Shown: positions 23,781 through 32,646 of the stretch, one piece after another
How the letters are laid out: each line of letters starts with the position of its first letter
Position numbering within the stretch: the stretch's first letter is position 1
DNA from: Sinomicrobium oceani
GTDB lineage: Bacteria; Bacteroidota; Bacteroidia; Flavobacteriales; Flavobacteriaceae
Direction: 5' to 3'
Assembly (NCBI RefSeq): GCF_900119185.1
Contig: NZ_FPJE01000018.1
Location: 1-64,000 of the forward strand
DNA length: 64,000 nucleotides
Made by a program: the position numbers and the translations under genes
The notes under the pieces: model-generated
What the model saw: the letters and a program-made list of their open reading frames with translations, nothing else
What the model was told of the DNA's origin: nothing
The model's database searches: none

Positions 23781-24140
23781 TCAATCTTTTATATTTTTTT
23801 CACATGGCCTAAAAACTTTTATCTCATCAAAACAAAGGTTTTTTACATCTGAAAGATCTATTTTCTTCAATTCCGTTGTTGTCAATATTGCCTTAGCAGT
23901 AATTTTGTTTTCTACAAATAACTCCTTGACCATCTTTCCTTCCCTCGTATACAAATAGGTTTGCCTGTTTTTATCATATTTAATCGGAAACCCCATTCCT
24001 TTCATATCCTTTAACACATTGGCCAGACCGGATTTACTCAGATGAATTTTTCTCGCAAGCGTCCCCTGATCACCCGTGGCCTTCATCCGGATCAGAAAAT
24101 CAATATATTGTAACCTTAAAAAATACTTGGCTATTGACAT
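23781..24140 (-). CDS. Winged-helix DNA-binding protein of the peptide locus
   Basis: This 119-residue protein has an N-terminal helix-turn-helix: YIDFLIRMKATGDQGTLARKIHLSKSGLANVLKDMKGMGFPIKYDKNRQTYLYTREG, about residues 12-68, with the beta-wing including the YDKNRQTYLYT strand. Similar small HTH proteins often accompany double-glycine peptide genes in Bacteroidota, so it probably controls the precursor gene 62 bp downstream in the same direction. No effector-binding domain is apparent. Confidence 0.75.
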   Translation of the reverse strand: MSIAKYFLRLQYIDFLIRMKATGDQGTLARKIHLSKSGLANVLKDMKGMGFPIKYDKNRQTYLYTREGKMVKELFVENKITAKAILTTTELKKIDLSDVKNLCFDEIKVFRPCEKNIKD

Positions 24141-24151
24141 GTAAATTAATT

Positions 24152-24671
24152 TTAGGTTTTAGCAGTCATACGATAAAAGTATTTGAGATCAGTTACCGAA
24201 CATATTTCGGGCAACTGATAAAATTCAACAACCCCATTATCATCGTATAAAAACATGAAAAAAGTTGGTGTAAATCTATTTGAGTTTTCTCCACCCAACT
24301 GTGCATCGCCTCTATTTTAGAATATTGTTGTTTCAGCTCTCTATTGTGTGGATATTTAGATGTAAATAATTGATAATCCTTCAACAGTAAAAAATCATAG
24401 AATTCTTCTTTCCTTCCAATTACGGAATAAAAGGCGTTGAGATTTTACCGAACTTATCCCGATCCATCTGAATACCTATATTTTCTATTTCATAGCTGTT
24501 CAAAATATCACTAATACTTAAAAGACTTGGATAATCAGGATGTTCTTCGTTTTCTTTAGTAAGCGTCCGAATGGAAATTTTGACCTTTAGTAAATAATCT
24601 ATTTCCGGACCTTTTTCTTTTGGTTCCAAAAGTCTTCTGAAAGGTGTTAACATCACAAAAAATATGAACAC
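24152..24671 (-). pseudogene. Remnant of a C39-like / thioredoxin maturation protein
   Basis: Three frames must be joined. The first, from 24671, gives FRRLLEPKEKGPEIDYLLK and EEHPDYPSLLSISDILNSYEI, ending TPFIP and a stop at 24420. This is the C39-peptidase-like N-terminus of Bacteroidota VKOR/thioredoxin fusion proteins. The second gives EEFYDFLLLKDYQLFTSKYP. The third gives FTPTFFMFLYDDNG and YQLPEICSVTDLKYF, the C-terminus of the thioredoxin part. The VKOR membrane domain and the CxxC region are missing. It appears to be an internally deleted, frameshifted gene that once served disulfide formation or leader processing for the peptide locus. Confidence 0.7.
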
Positions 24672-25171
24672 ATATAATCAAATCGCATTGAAAAAGTATA
24701 AATATTTACAAATATTATAATAATATAGGTAAAAATCAAAAACAATTTAAAAAAACAACTTAACTATTTGGTAAGTAATAATTTTATATCAAATAAGAAT
24801 TATCTTCTAAAAAACAAAAAGACCATGATGATATAGCATGGTTCCTGTACACAAGTGGTTAAAAATATTCATAAGAAGACGGGTTCGTTTTCTCAAGATA
24901 TAGTTTTGGGGATTGTAGAACTAAAACCGTATCTTTAGGAAATTGGAAGCAGCACCGGAAAAGGTATGGAAAGCAGTCAGTTTGGAGCTTGTTCCTGTAA
25001 TTTGAACAGGGCCTGTTCTCATCATACGGAATCCAGGTGACAATAAAGAAACCCGAAACATGTGCTGACCGCGGTGTTCACCTGCCAGTAAACAGAATTT
25101 CCATTTCGAAAAACAGGTAAAATAAAACCTTGTTTTACAATCATTTGTAAAACCATTATGCCTTAAAATTA
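24672..25171. other. Gene-free AT-rich stretch
   Basis: About 500 bases lie between the divergent maturation remnant and the S41 peptidase. The left part is extremely AT-rich and could hold promoters for both sides. The right part contains short open frames without recognisable content. I see no repeat, RNA gene or convincing coding region. Confidence 0.5.
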
Positions 25172-27445
25172 ATGCCCCGTACCCTTAGCACTTTTGTAAA
25201 TTCGGTCCTTGTTTTAGTATTCCTCACAGCTTGCTCAAATCATACCACATTCAACGATCCTGAGCAGGAAAAGGAGATAGACAACCTTATGATTTTTGCA
25301 AAATCCTACGGATTGGTAAAATATTTTCATCCCAGCGACAATGCCGCTTCCATAGACTGGGATTTGTTTTCGGTATACGGAACAACGCAAATACTCGAAA
25401 ATACCGGTAAAGATTCCATAAATACCATACTCAAAAATATATATGCCCCTATTGCCCCAACGGTTTTGTTTAGTAATGAAAAACAATCGATTGAAAATAT
25501 CAACACTACAGATTCCTGTGTTAAATGGGCCTATTGGCAACATCAGGGGCTTGGCATGGATTCATACGATCCCAGTAAAATATATTATAGTGTAAGGGTC
25601 AATGCGATAACCCGGGAAAGTAAAGCATCCGGCCAGGGCAAAATTCTCAAAAGTTTCAGTGCTATAGATTACCATGGACAGGAAATAGCGTTCAGAGCAA
25701 AAGTCCGCCTGAAAGAATTTTCAAAAGGAACCGGACATTTGGTATTGAAAATTACAGATAAGAACGGAGAGGCCTTATTTTATAATGCGATGTCCCGCAA
25801 ACCGATAAAGAGCGGCGAATGGGCAGAATACACGATCAGCACGAAGGTAGACTCTTTGGCAAATAAAATTGCTTTTGGCTTCTCCCTTAAGGATCAAGGA
25901 ACACTGTTTATAGACAGCTATTCTATCTCACAGGGAAAACCAAATACGAATTCTGAAAAACTTATCCTCAGTAAAGGCAGCCCGATGGACTTATCAATGG
26001 ATTGGGAACGCGAGGGAAGCGGATATGCATTCTTACCTGAGAAGGAGCAAACCGATAAAGAAAATACAACCATAGCCTTAAAATTTACAGATTCTGTTAT
26101 TGAAAAAGTTGAAGATAAATTATTTGAAGAAACTCCAAAACCAAACCAAATCCTCACAAAAAAATTAGGTAATGCAACCTATTGTGAACTTCCCGTAACC
26201 CTTTGCCTGGAGCATGAAAAAACGCTCCCTATAGTCCCGGATCGCGATTTTGCTCAATTCAAGGAAAAGCTTAACAAAACTAAAATTGATACCAGCGGAC
26301 TGGGTTTCCGAATTGCCAATGTCATCAAGGTGTATAACATTGCCGAGCATTTTCATCCCTATTTAAAAGAGTTGGATGTAGACTGGGAAAAAGAGCTTAG
26401 AAATGCTATTGTAAAATCCTATGAAGACCGGACTTTTGCCGATCATGTAGCAACTCTCGAGGAGATGGTTGCCAGGCTAAAGGATGGGCACACCAGAATC
26501 GATGGGTATGATAAGGAAAAAGGAAGGCTCCCCGTGGCCTGGGATATTCTGGAAGACCAGCTGGTAATAACAAATGTTTTAGATGAGAAATTACCTGTAC
26601 ATATAGGCGATGTGGTCGTTAAAATAAACGGGGAAGATCCCGATACCTTTTTAGACAGGTTCCGGTCAAAAATATCTGCCGGAACCCCGGGCTGGCTCCA
26701 TGTGAGACTTGCGGAAGAATCGGTCATCGGAAAGCCCGGTGAGGAGATCACGGTCCGGGTAAATGGCAAAACCATCCCGCTTTCGTATACCGATACCATT
26801 TATAATGATGGAAAGCGAAAAAATTGGTACAGGCCGGCATACAAGGATATTTCAAAGGATACAAAATATATAAACCTTACCATGAATGATATTGAGGCTT
26901 TTAACAATTTAATTCCGAGATTGATTAAAGCCAAAAATCTTATCTTCGACCTGAGAGGATATCCCTATCCAAATCTCTCCTCGGATGTTATTTCCTATTT
27001 ACTTAAAGAAAAAGATACGGCATCTTCGTGGATGAGGTTGCCTAAATATATCTATCCCGACCAGGATAATGTTGCCGGTTATATAAAAGGAGATTGGCGT
27101 CTTGACCCCAAAAAACCTTATTTGGGCCAGAAAAACATTGTTTTTTTAACCAATGGTAAAGCTATTAGCTATTCCGAAAGTTTATTGGGGTATATCAAAA
27201 GCTATAAATTAGGCACCATTATCGGTGAACCTACTGCCGGAGCTAATGGAAATTATAATAAAAGCTCGCTATTAGGGGGGTTGAAATTTTTATGGACAGG
27301 ATTATATCTGGTACAACCAAATGGCGAAAAAGTCTATGCAAGGGGCATACTCCCGGATATCGAACGGAAAGAAACGATCGAAGGCTTAAAAGAAAATAAA
27401 GATGAAGTGCTGGATTTTGCCATTCGATACCTGGAGTCTATTTAA
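25172..27445 (+). CDS. S41-family (tail-specific) peptidase lipoprotein
   Basis: This 757-residue protein has a lipoprotein signal (SVLVLVFLTAC, Cys about residue 21), placing it at a membrane outside the cytoplasm. Residues 140-265 look like a jelly-roll domain (FRAKVRLKEF, GEWAEYTIS). A helical region with YNIAEHFHPYLKELDVDW repeats the pattern of the N-terminal YGLVKYFHPSDNAASIDWDLF. A PDZ-like segment follows near 450-530, and then the S41 core with LIFDLRGYPYP and NGKAISYSES, where Ser668 is the likely nucleophile, and GEPTAGANG. This layout is common for S41 peptidases in Bacteroidota. It is transcribed away from the peptide locus, and I see no operon partner. Confidence 0.88.
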   Translation: MPRTLSTFVNSVLVLVFLTACSNHTTFNDPEQEKEIDNLMIFAKSYGLVKYFHPSDNAASIDWDLFSVYGTTQILENTGKDSINTILKNIYAPIAPTVLFSNEKQSIENINTTDSCVKWAYWQHQGLGMDSYDPSKIYYSVRVNAITRESKASGQGKILKSFSAIDYHGQEIAFRAKVRLKEFSKGTGHLVLKITDKNGEALFYNAMSRKPIKSGEWAEYTISTKVDSLANKIAFGFSLKDQGTLFIDSYSISQGKPNTNSEKLILSKGSPMDLSMDWEREGSGYAFLPEKEQTDKENTTIALKFTDSVIEKVEDKLFEETPKPNQILTKKLGNATYCELPVTLCLEHEKTLPIVPDRDFAQFKEKLNKTKIDTSGLGFRIANVIKVYNIAEHFHPYLKELDVDWEKELRNAIVKSYEDRTFADHVATLEEMVARLKDGHTRIDGYDKEKGRLPVAWDILEDQLVITNVLDEKLPVHIGDVVVKINGEDPDTFLDRFRSKISAGTPGWLHVRLAEESVIGKPGEEITVRVNGKTIPLSYTDTIYNDGKRKNWYRPAYKDISKDTKYINLTMNDIEAFNNLIPRLIKAKNLIFDLRGYPYPNLSSDVISYLLKEKDTASSWMRLPKYIYPDQDNVAGYIKGDWRLDPKKPYLGQKNIVFLTNGKAISYSESLLGYIKSYKLGTIIGEPTAGANGNYNKSSLLGGLKFLWTGLYLVQPNGEKVYARGILPDIERKETIEGLKENKDEVLDFAIRYLESI

Positions 27446-27612
27446 AGCCTGTTCCTTTGATAAACTCTGCACGGAGATAACACCCCATGGAGACCGTAAG
27501 TGCACGTTACCTTGCCATGCTTCGCACAACCTTAACAGCATAAAATGAAGGCTATAGCCTCTTAGGGACGCCTTACAGACAAAATTAGATAGTTTCCCGG
27601 ATAAATTATTCA

Positions 27613-27996
27613 TTATAACACCGAACCCAGGTCTTTGCCCGACCCGGAACCGCTTATAAGAAAAGTTAATTCATCACAACAGGCAATTTTACCATGCCGG
27701 ATTTTAAACTCCGCCAATACTTTATGCGTATTTGTAGTACCATCTCGCAATACGGAATAGACGTGGTGTTTGGTAAAAACCGTATTGGAATTACCAGCAC
27801 AGTTAATGACTTCTACGTGCACATGCTTGATTAAGTCTTTCAGCTTTCTGATATGTTGCTTAAAATGTGCTAAATCTAAAGTGGAGTGATCAACGGTTTG
27901 CGTGTAATTATCCGTAAAATACTGATGAATCAATTTTTCGTCATACACCGGGTTTTCGATAATGTCTTTTAGCATTCCTTTTACTATTGCTTCCAT
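27613..27996 (-). CDS. SnoaL/NTF2-like protein
   Basis: I prefer the ATG at 27996 (MEAIVKGMLKDI) to the upstream start at 28023. The 127-residue protein has the cone-shaped NTF2-like pattern: a long first helix with HQYFTDNYTQTVDHSTLDLAHFKQHIRKLKD, then strands HVHVEVINCAGNSNTVFTKHHVYSV, and an EFKIRHGKIACCDELTFLI end. Such proteins are small enzymes or ligand binders of varied function. It is 41 bases downstream of the Crp/Fnr gene and in the same direction, so it is probably part of that transcript. Confidence 0.75.
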   Translation of the reverse strand: MEAIVKGMLKDIIENPVYDEKLIHQYFTDNYTQTVDHSTLDLAHFKQHIRKLKDLIKHVHVEVINCAGNSNTVFTKHHVYSVLRDGTTNTHKVLAEFKIRHGKIACCDELTFLISGSGSGKDLGSVL

Positions 27997-28064
27997 GGCA
28001 TTAAGATTTAATGTTCGAAACAAAACTAAGAACAGGAAAGAACGAAACAGATAACAATTGTTAA

Positions 28065-28598
28065 TTAACGTCGGTTACGTATTCTACTTAAAGAAACGGA
28101 TGTGATGCCCAAATATGAGGCAATATAATGTTGTGGTACCCGACGGAAAATCTCCGGAGCCCGATCTAACAACTCCTGATATCTTTTTTCGGGCTTGTCT
28201 TTTATTCTGTCAATAAGCATTTTTTGATAGGTTAACAGGCGGTTCATCAAATATTCATTAAAAGTTGCCAATAAGGCAGGTTTTTGCGCCAGGAGTTCCA
28301 TTGTTTTTTGTTTATCGATTGCTAATAATTCTACATCTTCAATCGCTTGAACAGAATAAAGGCTTTGCTTGTTATACCAAAAGCTTTCCATGCTACAGAA
28401 GAAATGATTTTCGAAGAGGAACTGAAAAGTAACTTCCTTGCCTTCGTGAAGCGTCCACCCTCGTAAAATACCTTTTTTCAGATAGTAAAACTTTCCCGAA
28501 CGTTTTCCTTCCCGGATGATCATCGCTTTTGACTTTGCATATTCTGGTGTAAGATGTTCTTCAAGCAAATGATAAAAGGTGCTATTGACATCAGGCAT
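28065..28598 (-). CDS. Crp/Fnr-family regulator
   Basis: The protein has 177 residues. Residues 15-110 form a cyclic-nucleotide-binding-like beta barrel (GKFYYLKKGILRGWTLHEGKEVTFQFLFENHFF). A long dimer helix (LMNRLLTYQKMLIDRIKDKPEKRYQELLD) leads to an HTH with VPQHYIASYLGITSVSLSRIRNRR at the end. This short form is typical of Bacteroidota. The residues that bind cAMP in Crp are not evident, so the ligand is unknown. A short gene remnant ends 2 bases upstream. Confidence 0.82.
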   Translation of the reverse strand: MPDVNSTFYHLLEEHLTPEYAKSKAMIIREGKRSGKFYYLKKGILRGWTLHEGKEVTFQFLFENHFFCSMESFWYNKQSLYSVQAIEDVELLAIDKQKTMELLAQKPALLATFNEYLMNRLLTYQKMLIDRIKDKPEKRYQELLDRAPEIFRRVPQHYIASYLGITSVSLSRIRNRR

Positions 28599-28600
28599 AT

Positions 28601-28755
28601 TTATAAATTTCTTTTGTTACTTTCCATGGCAATAAACTCCGGTAAATATTCTGGTGTACACCTTTTTGAAACCATTTTACCTTTGTACAGACCGGTTTTT
28701 CCACTAAAGGCAATACCATCCATGGTTTCGATACGCTTCCCATAAACTCCAATTC
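28601..28755 (-). pseudogene. Possible 3' gene remnant upstream of the Crp/Fnr gene
   Basis: An open frame without a start codon reads IGVYGKRIETMDGIAFSGKT, then LYKGKMVSKRCTPEYLPEFI, and stops at 28601. Its composition looks like real protein and the stop is 2 bases from the next start, as in an operon. I do not recognise the family. The stretch 28756-29034 holds nothing else I can identify. Confidence 0.3.
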
Positions 28756-29034
28756 AGCCTGCTGTAAAGTTCATAACCCAATCATAGCCTCGGTTATGTT
28801 GATACTGAGCTTACCGAAGTGCCCAATTACCTAAGGCTGTACTTCGATAGACTCCGTACAGGTAATCTCAGCGCAGATGTAACCTACGCAAAAGGTTGTG
28901 CTAAGATAAGTACTGTTTACTTTCTTTTCGCATAACCGTAATGGCCTATTAGCAATCCGGGAAAATACAGAATATTTGAAAGTGTTTTTGTTTAGGGGGC
29001 GCCTTACCCTGACATCCCCGGGATTGGGAAACGA

Positions 29035-29667
29035 TTATTTCAGTTTCACTTTAATGGTTTCTTTCCCCGGTTCCACCTCTATAATACGCATCAGGAAATC
29101 GCTGTGAGACACCGTATAATACTGGCGCTCGTAATAGTCTACCCTTCCCCCGTAGGAGCCATAGCCACTTCCGGAATACTGGTCATAGGAACCTCCGGAG
29201 GTCCAGGGTAACGTTCCCATAATAATGTATTTTCCGGGTTTCATTTTGGGAAACGTAAACTCTCCCCGCGCATTGGTTTCGCAATACAACCTGTACCGGT
29301 ACGCAATGCTGTCCATATAAACAATCCTGTTTTTCTTGACGTTTTCCTTCTTCTTTTTAAGTTCATACCACTCCTCAAAATAAGGCGTATACGGAAACAG
29401 CTCTACCGTAATATGGTTGGCAAAAATCCTGTTAGCCAACGGAGCTTTAAACCCCAGGTTGTTTTTAGGTTTGGTAAAAGCCACACCTTTTACGGTCGCA
29501 TCGCCCTGGGCCAGGGCATTTATAGCGGCAACCGAATCGAACTGTTGCTCCGGAAAGATCTTCTGGAGCGGGTGTTTTTGATATTCTTCCTGCTTATATT
29601 GGGCATTTACGGGTACCCACCCCATAAAAAGAAAGAGGATCGGTAAAAGGACATGTACGTTTTTCAT
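29035..29667 (-). CDS. Exported protein with carboxypeptidase-regulatory-like beta sandwich
   Basis: This 210-residue protein has a signal peptide (MKNVHVLLPILFLFMGWVPVNAQ). From about residue 55 it has a prealbumin-like pattern: DATVKGVAFTKPKN, then a large insertion with many lysines (YELKKKKENVKKN), and CETNARGEFTFPKMKPGKYIIMG. A glycine/tyrosine-rich loop (SYDQYSGSGYGSYGG) and IEVEPGKETIKVKLK close it. It should be periplasmic or on the surface. Function unknown. Confidence 0.7.
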   Translation of the reverse strand: MKNVHVLLPILFLFMGWVPVNAQYKQEEYQKHPLQKIFPEQQFDSVAAINALAQGDATVKGVAFTKPKNNLGFKAPLANRIFANHITVELFPYTPYFEEWYELKKKKENVKKNRIVYMDSIAYRYRLYCETNARGEFTFPKMKPGKYIIMGTLPWTSGGSYDQYSGSGYGSYGGRVDYYERQYYTVSHSDFLMRIIEVEPGKETIKVKLK

Positions 29668-30201
29668 GGGTGTATGGTTTTAGCTACGGATACTTCATTG
29701 TGGTACGGTTGCGGAACTTCATACTGAAACCGATAATATTCATGGCTGTGATCATCACCGGAGCACGGAGGCCGGCAACCTGAGTACTACGCGATAGAAA
29801 ACGGTACTATAGTACGTTTTGTTTTACGAGTATTTGTTTTTTCGGATCAAAATGATCCCGGTTCTCGAAAATTTAAGATATCAGGGTTAAAATTATGCAT
29901 TAATCATGATACGACCGGCATAACCTCCCGGTGCTTTTTAGGATGCTACCCCGGTTAATGAGAATTCCAGGCAAAACAGCGACGATCCCAGAGCATCCGG
30001 AGTAATCCGTGCGGATATCAGGAGAGCACATGATGACTTTCTTTGTGGTAACGGCCCAAACTTATAAGCTGCCCCTGAATGGTACAACCCCTGAAAAATA
30101 TAGAACACGAATTTTAAAATCTCCTCGAGCTCCCGGGCAGCTGTAGACGATAGTATACCTATTGTTAACCTAACCTGTCTTTTATGGACAAGGAAACTAT
30201 G
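29668..30201. other. Gene-free stretch
   Basis: About 530 bases lie between two leftward genes. No start-stop frame of convincing composition was found on either strand, and no clear hairpin, repeat or RNA gene. The part near 29850-29900 is AT-rich and may hold the promoter of the exported-protein gene. Confidence 0.45.
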
Positions 30202-31044
30202 TCACATCAATGTCGAGATTTTAGCCTTATACGCGTCTACCGACAATTTACCCATGGAGAATTCGATATCGGCAAGTCCTTTTTCTTCTGCCGGACTTAG
30301 CTGGCGCCGGTATATTTGTTCCACCATTTCAGTTTCATTTTTCAGCGGCTCAAAAACATGTTGTCTTTTTTGAAAACTTTCAAAATAGCGAACCCCGAAA
30401 ATCCTTTGAGAAGATGCATCTATATGTATCTTATCCGGGTTGGCCGTCAGGCCGGAAGCCGTGACAAAATAGCAATTCGGATTGTTTTCAGCATACTTTT
30501 TCAATGCCTGGTTTACCTCGGTATAAGATGCGAAGTAAGCCCCGTATACACCTTCTGTAAGAAAATCACCCAGCCCCCCGATAAGCAGAGGGATATCCGG
30601 CACACCGAGCTCCTCCCTTAAGGTTTTGATGATAACCGCAAATTTTTCACCGTAATACCGGGCATTGTCGGGTTGCGAATCATTTTCCCCCTGGTGCCAG
30701 AGGATACCTTGTAAACTGCTCGTTTTTTGAGCAAGCTTTGCCTGGGAAACAGCATGTTGAAACAACGCTCCGTTTACATCCCAATCCGCCAGGCTCGTAC
30801 CCCCGTCTGCACAGGGAATCAGACCTATTTTGCCGGTCTCATTACTCAAATGCCATGCAGCGGCAAAAGAAGCAGCAAGGCCTATACCGGCATTGGGGCG
30901 ATCGTAATTTACAGGCTCCCACATCGTTTGCCAGCGTCCGTTTCTAAGCATACTGATATGGTGATTGTAAATCAATGGGACGTCGTTTAAAAATCCGCGG
31001 CCCGCCATATTGGATTGACCTATCATTAAAAATGAATGCAACAT
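30202..31044 (-). CDS. SGNH-type carbohydrate acetylesterase (sialate O-acetylesterase family)
   Basis: The ATG at 31044 is preferred over the TTG 21 bases upstream because family members start close to the GQSN block. The 280-residue protein has MIGQSNMAGRG (nucleophile Ser11), PCADGGTSLADW, GILWHQGEND and DKIHID with the catalytic Asp/His. It should remove acetyl groups from sugars. With no signal peptide it acts in the cytoplasm, possibly on imported oligosaccharides. It is not next to the polysaccharide locus further right. Confidence 0.82.
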   Translation of the reverse strand: MLHSFLMIGQSNMAGRGFLNDVPLIYNHHISMLRNGRWQTMWEPVNYDRPNAGIGLAASFAAAWHLSNETGKIGLIPCADGGTSLADWDVNGALFQHAVSQAKLAQKTSSLQGILWHQGENDSQPDNARYYGEKFAVIIKTLREELGVPDIPLLIGGLGDFLTEGVYGAYFASYTEVNQALKKYAENNPNCYFVTASGLTANPDKIHIDASSQRIFGVRYFESFQKRQHVFEPLKNETEMVEQIYRRQLSPAEEKGLADIEFSMGKLSVDAYKAKISTLM

Positions 31045-31200
31045 ATCGCTATCGGTTTCCGGCAAAAATAAAATATATTTTCAGCCTGCCGGGCCCATTT
31101 TCAACTTTTTCAACAGACTAAAAACTCCTCATCCCCGATTTTTATCCTTCCTGACGATTCTTCATAACAAAAGACGTTTGGAGTGCCCCCTGTACTCCCC

Positions 31201-31336
31201 CTATCCGATTTTCACTGCTTTACCGATTAATTTATCTCCGAAAAAGGTCATATTGGGTACTTTCGTTTGTGTAACAACCACGCTTTTATAAAAGGTGCAC
31301 CCTGCCCCGGGAGAAGTATAATCCGGCCCCTTTCTT
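31201..31336 (-). pseudogene. Possible short gene remnant
   Basis: A frame with no start codon reads RKGPDYTSPGAGCTFYKSVV, VTQTKVPNMTFFGDKLIGKA and VKIG before a stop at 31201. It lies in another frame directly after the lipoprotein gene. Composition suggests former coding sequence; the family is unknown. Confidence 0.25.
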
Positions 31337-32276
31337 AAAACTGCTCCCTCAGCGCATCTTCACCTATCGGTTTGGTCTGGATAAGCACCCTTTTCGTATT
31401 TCTTTTTAAGACCGTTTCCCCAAAATAAAACACATCATCCCTTTGGCCAACGACCAGTAAGCGGGTGTTCCGGACTATAGGAATTTCTGACAAAAAAAGG
31501 TCTTCACTCGCTTTTTGGTACGATATAAAAGAGTTTATGCCCTTGTAGAGCACATAAAAAGTATAATAATCGCATGTTTTTCCGGAAATCTCTACCTCAA
31601 CATCCAGGTAACCATCCGGCTCTACAAAGGCATCTATATTGATCCATTTCAACTTATCTGACATGATGGGATAACCGATCTTTTCATAAGCTATCTCATG
31701 GTAACGGGAAAGCGAGTCCCTCGGAATAGTTTTGGGCATATCTATACGGTATTCCGTATCAAATGCAATTATGGAAACATAGAGAGATTCCTCTAACTTC
31801 CATCGTATATCACCGGGAGACTTCGCATCCGCATACAAAATCTGATGCCCTGCAAGGCGATTATCTGGGAAGTGTATAGGGATTCTTTGATTTTTCCGCA
31901 GTGAAACAGATGCTCCTTTTTCGTCGATAAGGTCCAGGAATACCACACCTGAAGATCGCAGTAACCTGTTATCGTCCGTTATCGTATTGATACGGTGAAA
32001 CAACAGCTCCCGAAAATCATAAAACTCCCGTAGTACCAACGTTACGTTTTGATCTTCACCAAGGTTAAAAAAATTCCGCTCAAACCATATTTTAGTTCCT
32101 GCTTTCCCGGTAAGCATTATAGCATCGCCGGTACCGATATCAAAACATTGTGTTTGCGTAGTACTAAAGGGTTGCAACAGGTACTCCGGATCGTCTTTTT
32201 CTTTGTCCGGCTGACAACTGCAAAAAATCATAATTTGCAATAAGGTGATAAAAAAAGGAGTCTGTATTTTCCGCAT
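31335..32276 (-). CDS. Lipoprotein of unknown function
   Basis: This 313-residue protein has a lipoprotein signal (FFITLLQIMIFCSC, lipid cysteine at residue 19 or 21). After an acidic QPDKEKDDPE stretch come beta-strand-rich segments: QCFDIGTGDAIMLTGKAGTKIWFERNF, VTLVLREFYDFRELL, VVFLDLIDEKGASVSLRKNQ. The start resembles the ZU5-like or surface-adhesion domains of Bacteroidota, but I cannot assign it firmly. Divergent from the megasynthase gene 370 bp away. Confidence 0.65.
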   Translation of the reverse strand: MRKIQTPFFITLLQIMIFCSCQPDKEKDDPEYLLQPFSTTQTQCFDIGTGDAIMLTGKAGTKIWFERNFFNLGEDQNVTLVLREFYDFRELLFHRINTITDDNRLLRSSGVVFLDLIDEKGASVSLRKNQRIPIHFPDNRLAGHQILYADAKSPGDIRWKLEESLYVSIIAFDTEYRIDMPKTIPRDSLSRYHEIAYEKIGYPIMSDKLKWINIDAFVEPDGYLDVEVEISGKTCDYYTFYVLYKGINSFISYQKASEDLFLSEIPIVRNTRLLVVGQRDDVFYFGETVLKRNTKRVLIQTKPIGEDALREQF

Positions 32277-32646
32277 AGAAACAGTTTTCTAATCCCTTAA
32301 CAATAATCCTGCCGGGACCACAAAAAATAAAGCTCTTAGATACTATCCGAATTTCAACTACCGCCTCTCCGGTATAAAAACACCTCCACAACCTCAACGG
32401 AACAGCGCCCCGGCTTATGATAGTTGCTTCTACTTTTCTTAAAATTCCCATATCCGGAAAAAATCCGGAACTTTTAAGATATTATGCCGGGCTGATCTGT
32501 ATATTTTTTCTAATATTAAATGGCAGAAAAAATTCTGATTATAGTACGTAAAGTTGCCAGGCAACAACGACGAACCCAAATGTACAGGACAGCTTACCAG
32601 CCAAATGGTATTTTATCCTTTTTTAAAACCCTATATACCCCTACTT

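Noticed and set aside
24980-25060. Short frame with EKVWKAVSLELVPV as a gene fragment
   Set aside because: Too short, no start and no recognisable family; left as intergenic.
32554-32646. TTG-started N-terminal extension of the megasynthase
   Set aside because: The first 31 residues have no domain content, and an ATG at 32647 gives a normal start.
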